The translations under genes were made by a program, and so were the position numbers. Shown one piece after another: positions 30,373 through 39,133 of a stretch of DNA of 64,000 bases. Position 1 is the first letter of the stretch. Every line of letters begins with the position of its first letter. Origin of the DNA: Perlucidibaca aquatica (GTDB lineage Bacteria; Pseudomonadota; Gammaproteobacteria; Pseudomonadales; Moraxellaceae). The notes under the pieces are model-generated. The model ran no database searches and was not told where the DNA came from. It saw only the letters and a list, made by a program, of their open reading frames with translations. The stretch is from the NCBI RefSeq assembly GCF_001676655.1, contig NZ_LZDB01000002.1, forward strand, positions 1,116,001 through 1,180,000, given 5' to 3'.

Positions 30373-31746
30373 ATGAGCGATGACCGCTTAACTCGTCTCA
30401 AAACAGGTGCGTTTGAGCGCCGCTTCTCCATTGCCAAAGCCTCACTGGTGGCTGGGTCGCGCATGGCCGCATCGGCGGCTGGCTCGCTCTTTGCCGCGCC
30501 AGAAGACCGTGCCAGCACTCGCCGTAAAGCCCTTGGCGAACAGGCCGAATACTTAGTGGGAGAGCTCGGCAAACTCAAAGGCAGCGTGGTCAAAATTGGT
30601 CAGATGATGGCGTTGTATGGCGAGCACTTTCTGCCGCCCGAGATCACCACGGCGCTGCATAAGCTCAACGACAGCACCACGGCATTAGAGTGGTCCTCGT
30701 TGGAACCGTTGGTGCGGGCTCAGCTGGGCAGCCGTTTCAACGAACTCGACATCAATCCCGAGCCGCTAGGCGCTGCCTCACTGGCGCAGGTGCATCGGGC
30801 ACGCCGTCGCAGTGATGGCGCCGAAATGGTACTGAAAATTCAATACCCGGGCGTGGCTGAAGCCATCGACAGCGACTTAAATTTGGTCACCCAAATGCTG
30901 CGGCTAACCCGAGCCGTGCCACAAACACGCGAGTTCGACGAGTGGCTAGAAGAAGTTCGCATGATGATGCATCGCGAAGTGAACTATCCGCTGGAAGCAG
31001 AAACCACGCGGCTTTTCCGAGAGTTTCTGAAGGACGACCCGCGTTTTGTGGTGCCGAAAATTTTCCCCGAATACTGTGGTGATCATTTGTTGGTGATGTC
31101 GTTTGAGCACGGCGTACCCGTTAACAGCGACGCCGTACTTAGCCTGCCAGCAGCGCGTAAAAATGCGCTTGCTATCGCAGCCTTAGAAATATGCTGCCAG
31201 GAAGTGTTCCAGTGGGGCCAGATTCAAACAGACCCCAATTTTGGCAACTACCTCGTGCAAATTTCTGTGGATGCCAACGCCCAACCCGACCGTATTGTGC
31301 TGCTGGACTTCGGCGCTGTGCGTGACTTCCCTGCCGACATTCTCGACCTGGCTCGCGGCATGACCCGTGCGGCTTTTCATGCCGATCGTGATGCCATGAA
31401 GGCCGCCATGAAAGGCTATCGCTTTTTCGACGGCATGAAGCTCGGCACATTGGAAGGCTTTATTGACCTTGCCTTTCTGGCCTTTGAGCCCTTCGCTGAA
31501 AGCAGCAAAGTACCTCGTGAGTTGCTTAACGCCGAGGGCGCTTATTGCTGGGCTAAGAGCAAGCTACATGTTCGCGCGACCTCAGCAGCAGCTCGCTCCG
31601 CAGCGACGCGGCATTTCACTGTACCGCCCAAAGAGTTCATGTTCCTTAGCCGAAAACTCATGGGCGCTTACACCTTTATGACGGTCATGGACGCCGAAGT
31701 GAAAGCCCGGGATTTGCTGTCTAAGTATGTGATGTCTGGGAGCTAA
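30373..31746 (+). CDS. ABC1/UbiB family atypical kinase
   Basis: A 457-residue member of the AarF/ABC1/UbiB family. The diagnostic KxGQ motif (VVKIGQMMALYGEHFLPP) is followed by the Ala-rich loop AASLAQVH, the Lys of VLKIQYPGV, the catalytic QTDPNFGNYL and the metal-binding LLDFGAV. Family members act in quinone lipid biology or lipid handling. There are no C-terminal transmembrane helices, so it is closer to ADCK/AarF-type proteins than to canonical UbiB. The ATG with AGGAAAG upstream was chosen over a TTG 18 nt earlier. Confidence 0.88.
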   Translation: MSDDRLTRLKTGAFERRFSIAKASLVAGSRMAASAAGSLFAAPEDRASTRRKALGEQAEYLVGELGKLKGSVVKIGQMMALYGEHFLPPEITTALHKLNDSTTALEWSSLEPLVRAQLGSRFNELDINPEPLGAASLAQVHRARRRSDGAEMVLKIQYPGVAEAIDSDLNLVTQMLRLTRAVPQTREFDEWLEEVRMMMHREVNYPLEAETTRLFREFLKDDPRFVVPKIFPEYCGDHLLVMSFEHGVPVNSDAVLSLPAARKNALAIAALEICCQEVFQWGQIQTDPNFGNYLVQISVDANAQPDRIVLLDFGAVRDFPADILDLARGMTRAAFHADRDAMKAAMKGYRFFDGMKLGTLEGFIDLAFLAFEPFAESSKVPRELLNAEGAYCWAKSKLHVRATSAAARSAATRHFTVPPKEFMFLSRKLMGAYTFMTVMDAEVKARDLLSKYVMSGS

Positions 31747-31752
31747 ACCATC

Positions 31753-32907
31753 ATGCTGCTGAACCGGAATCTGCGTCTGCGCCTCGCTGCTGCCTTGGAG
31801 TGGAGCGCCGTAGACAAATCGCTCGTTCTGATCGCGCTGCTGATTCCGTTGTATTTTCAGTACATTCTCTGGTCGCTGTATGTGCTGAATCGCACCGATA
31901 GAGACGCCTTGATTCATGTCGATGTCGTGCATTTTTTCATGGTCGTGGAAGCCTGGCTGATTCTCGCTGGCATTGGCCTTGCCCTAGTTGGCGTGTTATT
32001 GCGTCGCCGCTGGCCCAATTTGCTGCTGTATCAATACGTGACACTACAGTTCTATGCCCTGAGCTTAGTGTTGATGAGCTACTCCATCGGCACCCTGTCG
32101 TTCTGCGCTGGCGTGGTGCTGCTGGGCGGCCCTATTTTTGGCTTCATCTTGCATGATCGCCTCCCTGTGTGGCTGGCCTTCATCACAGCATTATTCGCGA
32201 TTGTTGGGCTGAGCTATGCCAGTGTCTTTGGCTATATTCCTTATGCTCCGGTGCGGATGGTGTCGACTGATCAGGCCAGCGATTTGTTCTGGATGAACAG
32301 TACGCTTTTCTTTGCCGCGCCATTTTTGGCTTTCCTCACCTTAATGGCCGATCAAATGCTGGCTTGGTGGCGGGTACGCGAGGAACGCATCCATCAATTG
32401 AGTCGAACCGATGCCCTAACCAACCTGCATAATCGCCGCAGTATTCTAGACTTGTTAGACCAAGAGCTTGTCCGCATTCAGCGCAAGCCTATCCCGCTCT
32501 CCGTTGTTATTTTGGATCTCGACCACTTCAAAAAAGTGAACGATACCTGGGGCCACCCCATGGGCGACCGTGTCCTGCAAATAGCAGCTCGTGTTCTCCG
32601 CGAGACCCTGCGCGAAAGCGACCATGTGGGCCGTTATGGCGGCGAAGAGTTCATGCTGATTTTGCCCGACACGCGCCAGGCTGATGCCCTGATCGTACTT
32701 GAGCGTTGCCGCCAGCAGCTTACGGCTGCTGACGTGATAACGGACAACCAAACCCGCTTACAGGTCACGGCTAGCTTCGGCCTAGTCTGTCAGGACAAAA
32801 TGCCGCTGCTGGCTTCTCAGCAACTGATTCAACATGCCGATGAGGCACTGTATGCGGCCAAGGCCAATGGTCGCAATCGCATCGAAGTACATGCGCTGGT
32901 CGCTTAA
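31753..32907 (+). CDS. Membrane-bound diguanylate cyclase (GGDEF)
   Basis: Five to six hydrophobic segments fill the first ~200 residues (a MASE-like sensor region), followed by a GGDEF domain that makes cyclic di-GMP. The active-site motif is GGEEF at residues 296-300. An RxxD product-inhibition site (R287-D290) lies just ahead, so feedback control is expected. Six nt separate it from the ABC1 kinase stop, suggesting co-transcription. The sensed signal is unknown. Confidence 0.92.
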   Translation: MLLNRNLRLRLAAALEWSAVDKSLVLIALLIPLYFQYILWSLYVLNRTDRDALIHVDVVHFFMVVEAWLILAGIGLALVGVLLRRRWPNLLLYQYVTLQFYALSLVLMSYSIGTLSFCAGVVLLGGPIFGFILHDRLPVWLAFITALFAIVGLSYASVFGYIPYAPVRMVSTDQASDLFWMNSTLFFAAPFLAFLTLMADQMLAWWRVREERIHQLSRTDALTNLHNRRSILDLLDQELVRIQRKPIPLSVVILDLDHFKKVNDTWGHPMGDRVLQIAARVLRETLRESDHVGRYGGEEFMLILPDTRQADALIVLERCRQQLTAADVITDNQTRLQVTASFGLVCQDKMPLLASQQLIQHADEALYAAKANGRNRIEVHALVA

Positions 32908-32927
32908 GACATAGAACGGAAGTCATC

Positions 32928-33512
32928 ATGGGCAAGACACGTCTCGAAGCATTCAGTGATGGGGTTCTGGCCATCATCATCACCATCATGGTGCTGGAGT
33001 TGAAAGTACCGCATGGCGCCGATCCGACAGCACTGCTACCGCTGATCCCGGTACTGCTGAGTTATGTTCTGAGCTTCGTCTATGTCGGCATTTACTGGAA
33101 CAATCACCATCACATGCTGCACGCGACACGGCACGTCAGCGGCGGCGTTTTGTGGGCGAATCTTCACCTACTGTTCTGGCTGTCGCTGATTCCGTTTGCC
33201 ACCGGCTGGATGGGTGAGAATCATTTTGCCGCCGCGCCGACGGCACTTTACGGCTTCACGCTGATGATGGCGGCCATCGCTTACTGGCTCCTTGAAAGCA
33301 TCATCATCTTGTCTCAGGGCCGGAACTCAACACTGGCCGCTGCCGTCGGCAAGGATGTCAAAGGCAAGCTATCGATACTGCTCTACCTGATCGCGATTCC
33401 TGTCGCCTTTGTCCAGGAATGGATTGCCGGAGGCATCTATGTTTTAGTGGCGTTGATGTGGCTGATCCCCGATCGCCGTATCGAGCGCGCACTGCTCAAG
33501 GATAGCGATTAA
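32928..33512 (+). CDS. TMEM175 family (DUF1211) potassium channel-like membrane protein
   Basis: The N-terminus KTRLEAFSDGVLAIIITIMVLELKVP matches the TMEM175 signature (RxxxFSDGxxAI), in which the helix-1 FSD motif lines the pore. Five to six membrane helices are visible over 194 residues. Bacterial members are tetrameric K+ leak channels. It is 20 nt downstream of the diguanylate cyclase gene. Confidence 0.9.
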   Translation: MGKTRLEAFSDGVLAIIITIMVLELKVPHGADPTALLPLIPVLLSYVLSFVYVGIYWNNHHHMLHATRHVSGGVLWANLHLLFWLSLIPFATGWMGENHFAAAPTALYGFTLMMAAIAYWLLESIIILSQGRNSTLAAAVGKDVKGKLSILLYLIAIPVAFVQEWIAGGIYVLVALMWLIPDRRIERALLKDSD

Positions 33513-33541
33513 GCTATCTTCAGATCAGACCAGACGAAGCA

Positions 33542-34042
33542 CTAGAGCAGTCGCTGAAACAACCCTGCCACCAGTACCCCTGCGCCGAGAATTTCAACTA
33601 CGGCCAACACACCCATAAAACCGTGCAGCAGCCAGCCCGGCAGCGTAAAGCGACCGAGGCGATGCGGCTTTGCCAACTGGTTACGGGTGTCATTGAGCCA
33701 GCCGTGAATGAGGTAGGTAAACACGGCCGCAAAGAAGAACAGGATGGGGCCGGTGGTGGCCAGCCAAGTGACACACACCGACCACGGGCTCAGCACAGCC
33801 ATCGCGGCCATTAATAAAGCGGCAAAGGCATAGAGCAGGGATGCCCGGTGTGCAATGTCTACATAGTAAGGCGCTCTCGCCTGCGGGCTTTTGGCAATCG
33901 CTAGGTACTTCCAAAGTCCGGTCAGTAGGCCTGTCATAAATAAAACACCCGCCGAAAGCAGTGCAATACGCACACTGCTTTGGTGGGGTGCTGCCCATGC
34001 CAAGGCGTCCACACCAGGAGTCAAAATGGGTTGTAAATGCAT
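33542..34042 (-). CDS. Uncharacterised four-helix membrane protein
   Basis: Not recognised as a named family. From the chosen ATG the product has 166 residues with four hydrophobic segments, separated by a loop rich in Pro/Arg (IAKSPQARAPYYVDIAH) and by LIHGWLNDTRNQLAKPHRLG. The pattern resembles small DoxX- or cytochrome b561-like membrane proteins, but no heme-ligand pairing is clear. A GTG at 34108 would add 22 residues; the ribosome-binding site does not decide. It is convergent with the TMEM175-like gene. Confidence 0.65.
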   Translation of the reverse strand: MHLQPILTPGVDALAWAAPHQSSVRIALLSAGVLFMTGLLTGLWKYLAIAKSPQARAPYYVDIAHRASLLYAFAALLMAAMAVLSPWSVCVTWLATTGPILFFFAAVFTYLIHGWLNDTRNQLAKPHRLGRFTLPGWLLHGFMGVLAVVEILGAGVLVAGLFQRLL

Positions 34043-34196
34043 ATTCACGTTAGCTAACACAGTGCCTCCAAAATAATCCGTTTGAGCTTTTGCAAAAAAG
34101 TTCGTCACCGTCTATGTTACGCGTGACTTTACGGTCAGCGCGAATCCGACCGCGCCTTCAAGCATAAATAGCCGGCGTTTTTTAAGGACTTTTATC

Positions 34197-35354
34197 ATGC
34201 GATTTACCGAAGAACACGATGCACTGCGTCGCACTGCCCGCCAGTTTGTTGAAAACGATGTCAATCCGCATGTGGATGAGTGGGAAGAAGCCGGTCGCTT
34301 CCCCGCTCACACCTTATTTAAAAAGATGGGTGATCTGGGCCTGCTCGGTATCTGTAAGCCCGTTGAGGATGGTGGTTCGGGTCTGGACTACTCCTACAAC
34401 ATGGTGGTGGTCGAAGAATTAGGGCGCATTGGTTGTGGCGGCATTCCCATGGCCATTGGCGTGCAAACAGACATGGCAACCCCGGCCATTGCCCGTTTTG
34501 GCTCGACTGAACTGCGCGCTAAATTTCTACGCCCGGCCATTGCTGGCGACATGGTCGCTGCAATCGCGGTGAGTGAAGTCCACGCGGGCTCCGACGTGGC
34601 TGCCATCAAAACGCGCGCCGTTAAAGATGGCGATGACTATGTCATTAACGGCTCGAAGATGTGGATCACCAACAGTTTACAGGCCGACTTTTTTTGCTTG
34701 CTGGCCAACACCAGCGACGAAGGCCCCTACAACAATAAGTCGCTGATCATCGTGCCGTCGAAAACGCCGGGCATCTCGTTCTCTAAGCCCATCAACAAAC
34801 TCGGCCAGCGTAGTTCCGATACGGCGCAAGTATTTTTTGATGACGTGCGCGTACCTCAAACCCATGTGATTGGCGGCGAAGGTATGGGCTTTATGATGCA
34901 GATGATGCAGTTCCAAGAGGAACGTATTTTCTGTGCGGCCAGCGCGCTAGGCGGGCTGACGAAGTGCATTGAACTCACCACGGACTATGCCCGTTCGCGC
35001 ATGATCTACGGCAAGCCGCTGCTAGATCAACAAGTGGTGCATTACCGTTTGGCGGAGCTACAAACGGAAATTGAATGCTTACGCGGTCTCGTGCACTCGG
35101 TATGTGAGCAACATGTGGCTGGTGAGAATGTCACCATGTTAGCGTCTATGGCCAAATTAAAATCGGGCCGATTAATGCGCGAAGTCACCGACAGTTGTCT
35201 GCAGTACTGGGGCGGCCAGGGTTTCACTTGGGATAATCCGTTGGCTCGCGCCTACCGCGATGGCCGTCTCGCCTCCATCGGCGGTGGCGCCGATGAGGTC
35301 ATGCTCGGCATCATTTGTAAGCTCAACGGCACCTTGCCGAGTAAAAAACGCTAA
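34197..35354 (+). CDS. Acyl-CoA dehydrogenase
   Basis: A 385-residue FAD-dependent acyl-CoA dehydrogenase. Visible are the N-terminal helical domain, the FAD-loop AIAVSEVHAGSDVAAIKT, the middle-domain MWITNS, and the C-terminal QYWGGQGFTWDNPLARAYRDGRLASIGGGADEVMLG. It forms trans-2-enoyl-CoA in beta-oxidation or branched-chain acyl breakdown and would pass electrons to ETF. AAGGA precedes the ATG. Three hairpins, the last an intrinsic terminator, separate it from the acyl-CoA synthetase gene. Confidence 0.94.
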   Translation: MRFTEEHDALRRTARQFVENDVNPHVDEWEEAGRFPAHTLFKKMGDLGLLGICKPVEDGGSGLDYSYNMVVVEELGRIGCGGIPMAIGVQTDMATPAIARFGSTELRAKFLRPAIAGDMVAAIAVSEVHAGSDVAAIKTRAVKDGDDYVINGSKMWITNSLQADFFCLLANTSDEGPYNNKSLIIVPSKTPGISFSKPINKLGQRSSDTAQVFFDDVRVPQTHVIGGEGMGFMMQMMQFQEERIFCAASALGGLTKCIELTTDYARSRMIYGKPLLDQQVVHYRLAELQTEIECLRGLVHSVCEQHVAGENVTMLASMAKLKSGRLMREVTDSCLQYWGGQGFTWDNPLARAYRDGRLASIGGGADEVMLGIICKLNGTLPSKKR

Positions 35355-35360
35355 TGATCC

Positions 35361-35396
35361 ACGCGGGTCAGCGTTAATTCTGACTTTGACCCGCGT
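35361..35396. repeat. Inverted repeat after the acyl-CoA dehydrogenase gene
   Basis: Perfect 10-nt arms acgcgggtca and tgacccgcgt with a 16-nt loop, starting 6 nt past the stop codon. A second hairpin (caagtct / agacttg, loop tgcg) follows at 35408-35425. Neither has a T-run; together with the terminator downstream they could stabilise the 3' end of the mRNA. Confidence 0.55.
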
Positions 35397-35455
35397 CACT
35401 CGCCTGTCAAGTCTTGCGAGACTTGTGTTGCACAGTTAAGTTACCCACACGCAAC

Positions 35456-35482
35456 AGAGCGCCTACAAGCGCTCTTTTTTTT
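35456..35482 (+). terminator. Intrinsic terminator between acyl-CoA dehydrogenase and acyl-CoA synthetase genes
   Basis: Stem agagcgc / gcgctct with a 6-nt loop followed by a run of T. It means the downstream synthetase is probably transcribed from its own promoter or by readthrough. Confidence 0.85.
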
Positions 35483-35533
35483 GTTTGTGCGACCGCTGTG
35501 ACAGGTCGCCAAGTCTGCCGAGGACACGCCCCA

Positions 35534-37363
35534 ATGGCTCAACATCAAGACGTCATCAGCCCATTTGATTTTCTGCGAAAAATCCCTGCGCTCGCGCTAA
35601 AAGCACCCCGTATGGTGCGAGGCCTGATGATGGCCAATAGCACCGACAACACAGAAACCGTGGGTTTAGCTTGGGCCATTGAAAAAGCCACCATGGAAAA
35701 CCCCCATGGCGTTGCCATTTATTACCGCGACTGCAAAGTGACTTATGCTGAACTCAATCAGTGGTCCAATCGCATTGCACACTACTTCTTAGCCCAAGGC
35801 CTGCAAAAAGGCGACGTAGTTATTGTACTGATCGAGAATCGTCCAGAACTGCTCGCTACAGTTGCTGGCTTGGCGAAAATCGGCGTTGTATGCGCCATGG
35901 TAAACACGGCACAAACCGGCAAGGTACTCACGCACAGCGTGAACTTGGTTAAACCCAAACGCATTATTGCCGGTGCCGAATGTGTGCAAAACCTGATTGA
36001 TGTTCAGGGCTCGTTAGACGTCGATACAAAAGATTGCTTCTGGTTGGCCGATGCCGACACTCGCACCGAAGTCGGTACAGCACCCAACGAATGGCACAAT
36101 CTCGCTATCGAACTGCAGGGCTGCCCTAGCTACAACCCGCCCACCACCAAAAACACCTTCCGCAAAGATGGTCTGTTCTATATCTACACCTCTGGCACCA
36201 CCGGCCTGCCCAAAGCCGCCGTGTTCAATCACGGCCGCTGGATGAAGGCATACGGCGGCTTTGGCTTCACCTTCAACCTCGGCAAAGACGACGTGCTCTA
36301 CGCAACGCTGCCCTTCTATCACGCCACGGCCATGGTGGTTTGCTGGGGCTCCGTGTTGGCCGGCAATGCCGGTATCGCATTACGTCGTAAGTTCTCGGCC
36401 AGCGAATTCTGGGATGACTGCCGCAAATTCAATGCCACCGCCATCGGCTACGTGGGCGAGCTCTGCCGTTATCTGCTGGAGCGTCCAGCCAGCGCCGCGG
36501 ATCGTCAGCATCAAGTCCGCAAAATGGTCGGTAACGGCTTGCGTCCCAATATTTGGGGCGGCTTTAAGGACCGCTTCGGCATCGAAGAAGTCGCAGAGCT
36601 CTACGCCTCGTCGGAAGGCAATGTGGGCTTTACCAACATCTTTAACTTCGACAACACCGTCGGTTTCTCGCCTATGCCCTACGCACTGGTGAAATACGAT
36701 AAGGATGCCGAAGCGCCCGTACGCGACAAAAAAGGCCGCATGATTAAAGTGAAGCGCGGTGAGATCGGCCTGCTGATCGGTGAAATTACGGATAAAACAC
36801 CGTTTGATGGCTACACCGATCAGGGCAAGAACAGCTCCTGCATCTTCACCGATGTCTTCACCGCCGGTGACAAGTACTTCAACACCGGCGACCTCATGCG
36901 TGAAATCGGTTTCCGTCATGCCCAGTTCGTTGATCGTACTGGCGACACTTTCCGCTGGAAGGGTGAAAACGTTTCAACCACTGAAGTCGAAAACATCATG
37001 ACTGCCCACCCTGACCTCGCCGAGGCGGTGGTTTATGGCGTGGAAATCCCTAACACCAACGGACGCGCAGGCATGGCTGCCATCACGCCACACGCCGGCA
37101 TGACGACGGATTTTGCAGGGCTGTATCAGCACCTGAAGCGTGAATTGCCCGGTTATGCCGTACCGGTGTTTCTGCGCGTAAAAGCCGCCATGGAAACCAC
37201 GGGCACGTTCAAATATCAAAAGGCTGGTCTGAAAAAGGAAGGGTTTGACCCCAGCCAGTGCAGCGGCGAGGCCGTGTATGTGTTGCTGCCAGGCACTACA
37301 GCGTATGCCCCGTTAGACGATGCGATGTTTGCCGACATCTTGGCCGGCAAGTTCCGCTTCTAA
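35534..37363 (+). CDS. FATP-type long/very-long-chain acyl-CoA synthetase
   Basis: A 609-residue AMP-forming enzyme. The P-loop-like YIYTSGTTGLPKAA is at about residue 216, the acyl-AMP motif AELYASSEGNVGFTN follows, and GDTFRWKGENVSTTEVE is the FATP/very-long-chain synthetase signature that separates it from FadD. It activates fatty acids with ATP and CoA, possibly coupled to uptake. The ATG used has GAGGA upstream; the frame is open for 120 nt further, but that part contains the terminator. Product acyl-CoA could feed the dehydrogenase upstream or the WS/DGAT further along. Confidence 0.92.
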   Translation: MAQHQDVISPFDFLRKIPALALKAPRMVRGLMMANSTDNTETVGLAWAIEKATMENPHGVAIYYRDCKVTYAELNQWSNRIAHYFLAQGLQKGDVVIVLIENRPELLATVAGLAKIGVVCAMVNTAQTGKVLTHSVNLVKPKRIIAGAECVQNLIDVQGSLDVDTKDCFWLADADTRTEVGTAPNEWHNLAIELQGCPSYNPPTTKNTFRKDGLFYIYTSGTTGLPKAAVFNHGRWMKAYGGFGFTFNLGKDDVLYATLPFYHATAMVVCWGSVLAGNAGIALRRKFSASEFWDDCRKFNATAIGYVGELCRYLLERPASAADRQHQVRKMVGNGLRPNIWGGFKDRFGIEEVAELYASSEGNVGFTNIFNFDNTVGFSPMPYALVKYDKDAEAPVRDKKGRMIKVKRGEIGLLIGEITDKTPFDGYTDQGKNSSCIFTDVFTAGDKYFNTGDLMREIGFRHAQFVDRTGDTFRWKGENVSTTEVENIMTAHPDLAEAVVYGVEIPNTNGRAGMAAITPHAGMTTDFAGLYQHLKRELPGYAVPVFLRVKAAMETTGTFKYQKAGLKKEGFDPSQCSGEAVYVLLPGTTAYAPLDDAMFADILAGKFRF

Positions 37364-37381
37364 AGCCATTCATGCCGCATC

Positions 37382-37416
37382 GCGACAAGCCACTCCCTGT
37401 TTAGGTGGCTTGTCGC
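37382..37416. terminator. Large hairpin between convergent genes
   Basis: Perfect 12-nt arms gcgacaagccac and gtggcttgtcgc with an 11-nt loop, placed between the convergent acyl-CoA synthetase and alpha/beta hydrolase genes. The right arm includes the last codons of the hydrolase. Without a T-run it is not a textbook intrinsic terminator; position suggests a shared 3'-end structure. Confidence 0.5.
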
Positions 37417-38384
37417 CAATGTTGCCGCAGAATTCGCGCCGTTACGCGCGGCACTTCGACCATGGGTAAATGACCAATGCCGTTCAGAATGGTCACGTTC
37501 GCATGGGGTATCAGTCGCTGAAAGACATCGCTACAGCTCACATGCAAGACCTTATCGTCCCGTCCCCAGATCACCTGCGTGGGAGCAACCACACTGGAAA
37601 ACGCTGGCAGCTCTGGGTCAGGGCTCAGCGCCAACAGCTGGCGAAACAAATGCTCATTCACGTGTCGTCGAGAAATTAAATCGCTAGACATCGCAGGGGC
37701 CATGAGGGCCGCGAGCCAGCGACTCGACATGGTCATCCTCAATAAATCAAAAACGCCTTTAAGATTATGGGCAATCAAGCCATTGCGCCCTTGCAGCAAA
37801 CCCAGCTCAAACGGCGTGTGCTCCTTGCCGGCTACCCCAGCAGCATTCATGAGGGTCAGCGAGCGCACGAGATGTGGATAGCGGCCAGCCAATAATCCAC
37901 TCACCCCGCCACCCATCGAGCTACCGACAACATGCGCAGGCCCTGATACCGCAGCGGCCAGCCAGGTCGCCACGCGACTGACTTGCTCATCCATGCCATA
38001 ACGCGCATCTGCATGAAACTGGCTTTCCCCCCAACCGGGCAGATCTAGGACAAACACCTGGTAACGCTTTGCCAAGAACGGTAGAAGCGGCAACCAGTTT
38101 TCCTTGCTGGCGCCAAAGCCATGCAAGAGAACGACTGACTCTCCGTCTCGATTGCCGCCTTGTAGCCAGACTAAACGATGACCATCCACCCGCATGTGCT
38201 GCTGCACCATGCCCGTCACGGTGCCATGTAAGCGATTTAATAAGGGCAATAAACTCCGGGTTCGCCAACTCTGCACGCGCTCTAGCTTCGGAATTCGGCC
38301 CTTAGCCAAATACACGGGCGCCACTTCAATAATGAACTCGCGCTCAATACGCTGGGTCAACTCGGTGATGGGCAAACGCGGCAC
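37401..38384 (-). CDS. Alpha/beta hydrolase
   Basis: An alpha/beta-hydrolase fold enzyme of 327 residues. The oxyanion segment is LLHGFGASKENWLP, the nucleophile Ser is S156 in GSSMGG, the acid lies in WGRDDKVLH and the catalytic His in GIGHLPMVEVP. A hydrophilic N-terminal stretch of about 80 residues precedes the core. It may be an esterase or lipase; substrate unknown. The start is GTG, 6 nt after the parA-like stop, so the two genes form an operon. Confidence 0.88.
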   Translation of the reverse strand: MPRLPITELTQRIEREFIIEVAPVYLAKGRIPKLERVQSWRTRSLLPLLNRLHGTVTGMVQQHMRVDGHRLVWLQGGNRDGESVVLLHGFGASKENWLPLLPFLAKRYQVFVLDLPGWGESQFHADARYGMDEQVSRVATWLAAAVSGPAHVVGSSMGGGVSGLLAGRYPHLVRSLTLMNAAGVAGKEHTPFELGLLQGRNGLIAHNLKGVFDLLRMTMSSRWLAALMAPAMSSDLISRRHVNEHLFRQLLALSPDPELPAFSSVVAPTQVIWGRDDKVLHVSCSDVFQRLIPHANVTILNGIGHLPMVEVPRVTARILRQHWRQAT

Positions 38385-38390
38385 TCCTGG

Positions 38391-39044
38391 TCAGTCGAGC
38401 TTTAGCTGTTGCTTTAACTCTTGGTAAAAAATGGCGAACTCTGCGCTAGCTTTTGCATCGCTCCACTCGAGTACAGATAGTCCACGCCCTAATGCCTCTA
38501 CATACGCTGTGCGTTGCCCTAAACGGGACTCCAATTCCTTTGCCCGCAATAGCCCAGCGGTATCCGCTAAAAACTGCTCTGTTGCCTTACTCGTCCGTAG
38601 GCGATTCCAGACCAGCCGGGCTTTTAAGCGTTTACTGGTGCGCTTTCCTTCGCGAATGGCCTCCATCAGTTGCTCAGTCGCCCAGACATCAGCGGCTGAG
38701 GCCGTTAGGGGCATGACGACCAAGTCGCTGTAAGGCAAGACTTCACGCAGGTATTTAAGACTGCGCGGCGGTAGATCTATCACCACCACATCGCATTCAC
38801 TCTCTAAGCGCTCTGCGGCCAACGCCAACTCATTAACCGATGACGCGGTGAGGACCTCAAAAGCTGGCGTATTGCTTTGTTGAGTCTGACGAATCGCAGC
38901 CCAGCGTGCCGAAGTGCCTTGCGGCATATCGGCATCAATTAATCCGGTGTGGAACTCTTGCGACAGAGCGGCAACCAGATTGGTCACCACCGTACTTTTT
39001 CCGGCTCCCCCTTTCAGCTGAGCAACGGAAATAAACTTGGCCAT
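38391..39044 (-). CDS. Orphan ParA/MinD-like ATPase
   Basis: A 217-residue deviant Walker ATPase. The Walker A is KGGAGKST (residues 11-18) with the signature Lys, the A' segment is DADMPQGTSARW, and VVVIDLPPRS is the Walker B. Such proteins position plasmids, chromosomes or other cell cargo. No parB, parS or cargo partner is adjacent; the neighbours are an alpha/beta hydrolase and a GST-like gene. The partner is therefore unknown. Confidence 0.88.
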   Translation of the reverse strand: MAKFISVAQLKGGAGKSTVVTNLVAALSQEFHTGLIDADMPQGTSARWAAIRQTQQSNTPAFEVLTASSVNELALAAERLESECDVVVIDLPPRSLKYLREVLPYSDLVVMPLTASAADVWATEQLMEAIREGKRTSKRLKARLVWNRLRTSKATEQFLADTAGLLRAKELESRLGQRTAYVEALGRGLSVLEWSDAKASAEFAIFYQELKQQLKLD

Positions 39045-39133
39045 GGGTGCTTCTACTCGATATTCATAATGAACTGAGTCTAGTCAAAACCAACCCAGAA
39101 TACTGTTTCAATTTAATGACAAACGAATCGTTT

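Noticed and set aside
37382-37416. Insertion-sequence end or recombination site at the 12-nt inverted repeat
   Set aside because: No transposase, target duplication or second copy is nearby, and its place between convergent genes fits an mRNA 3'-end hairpin better.
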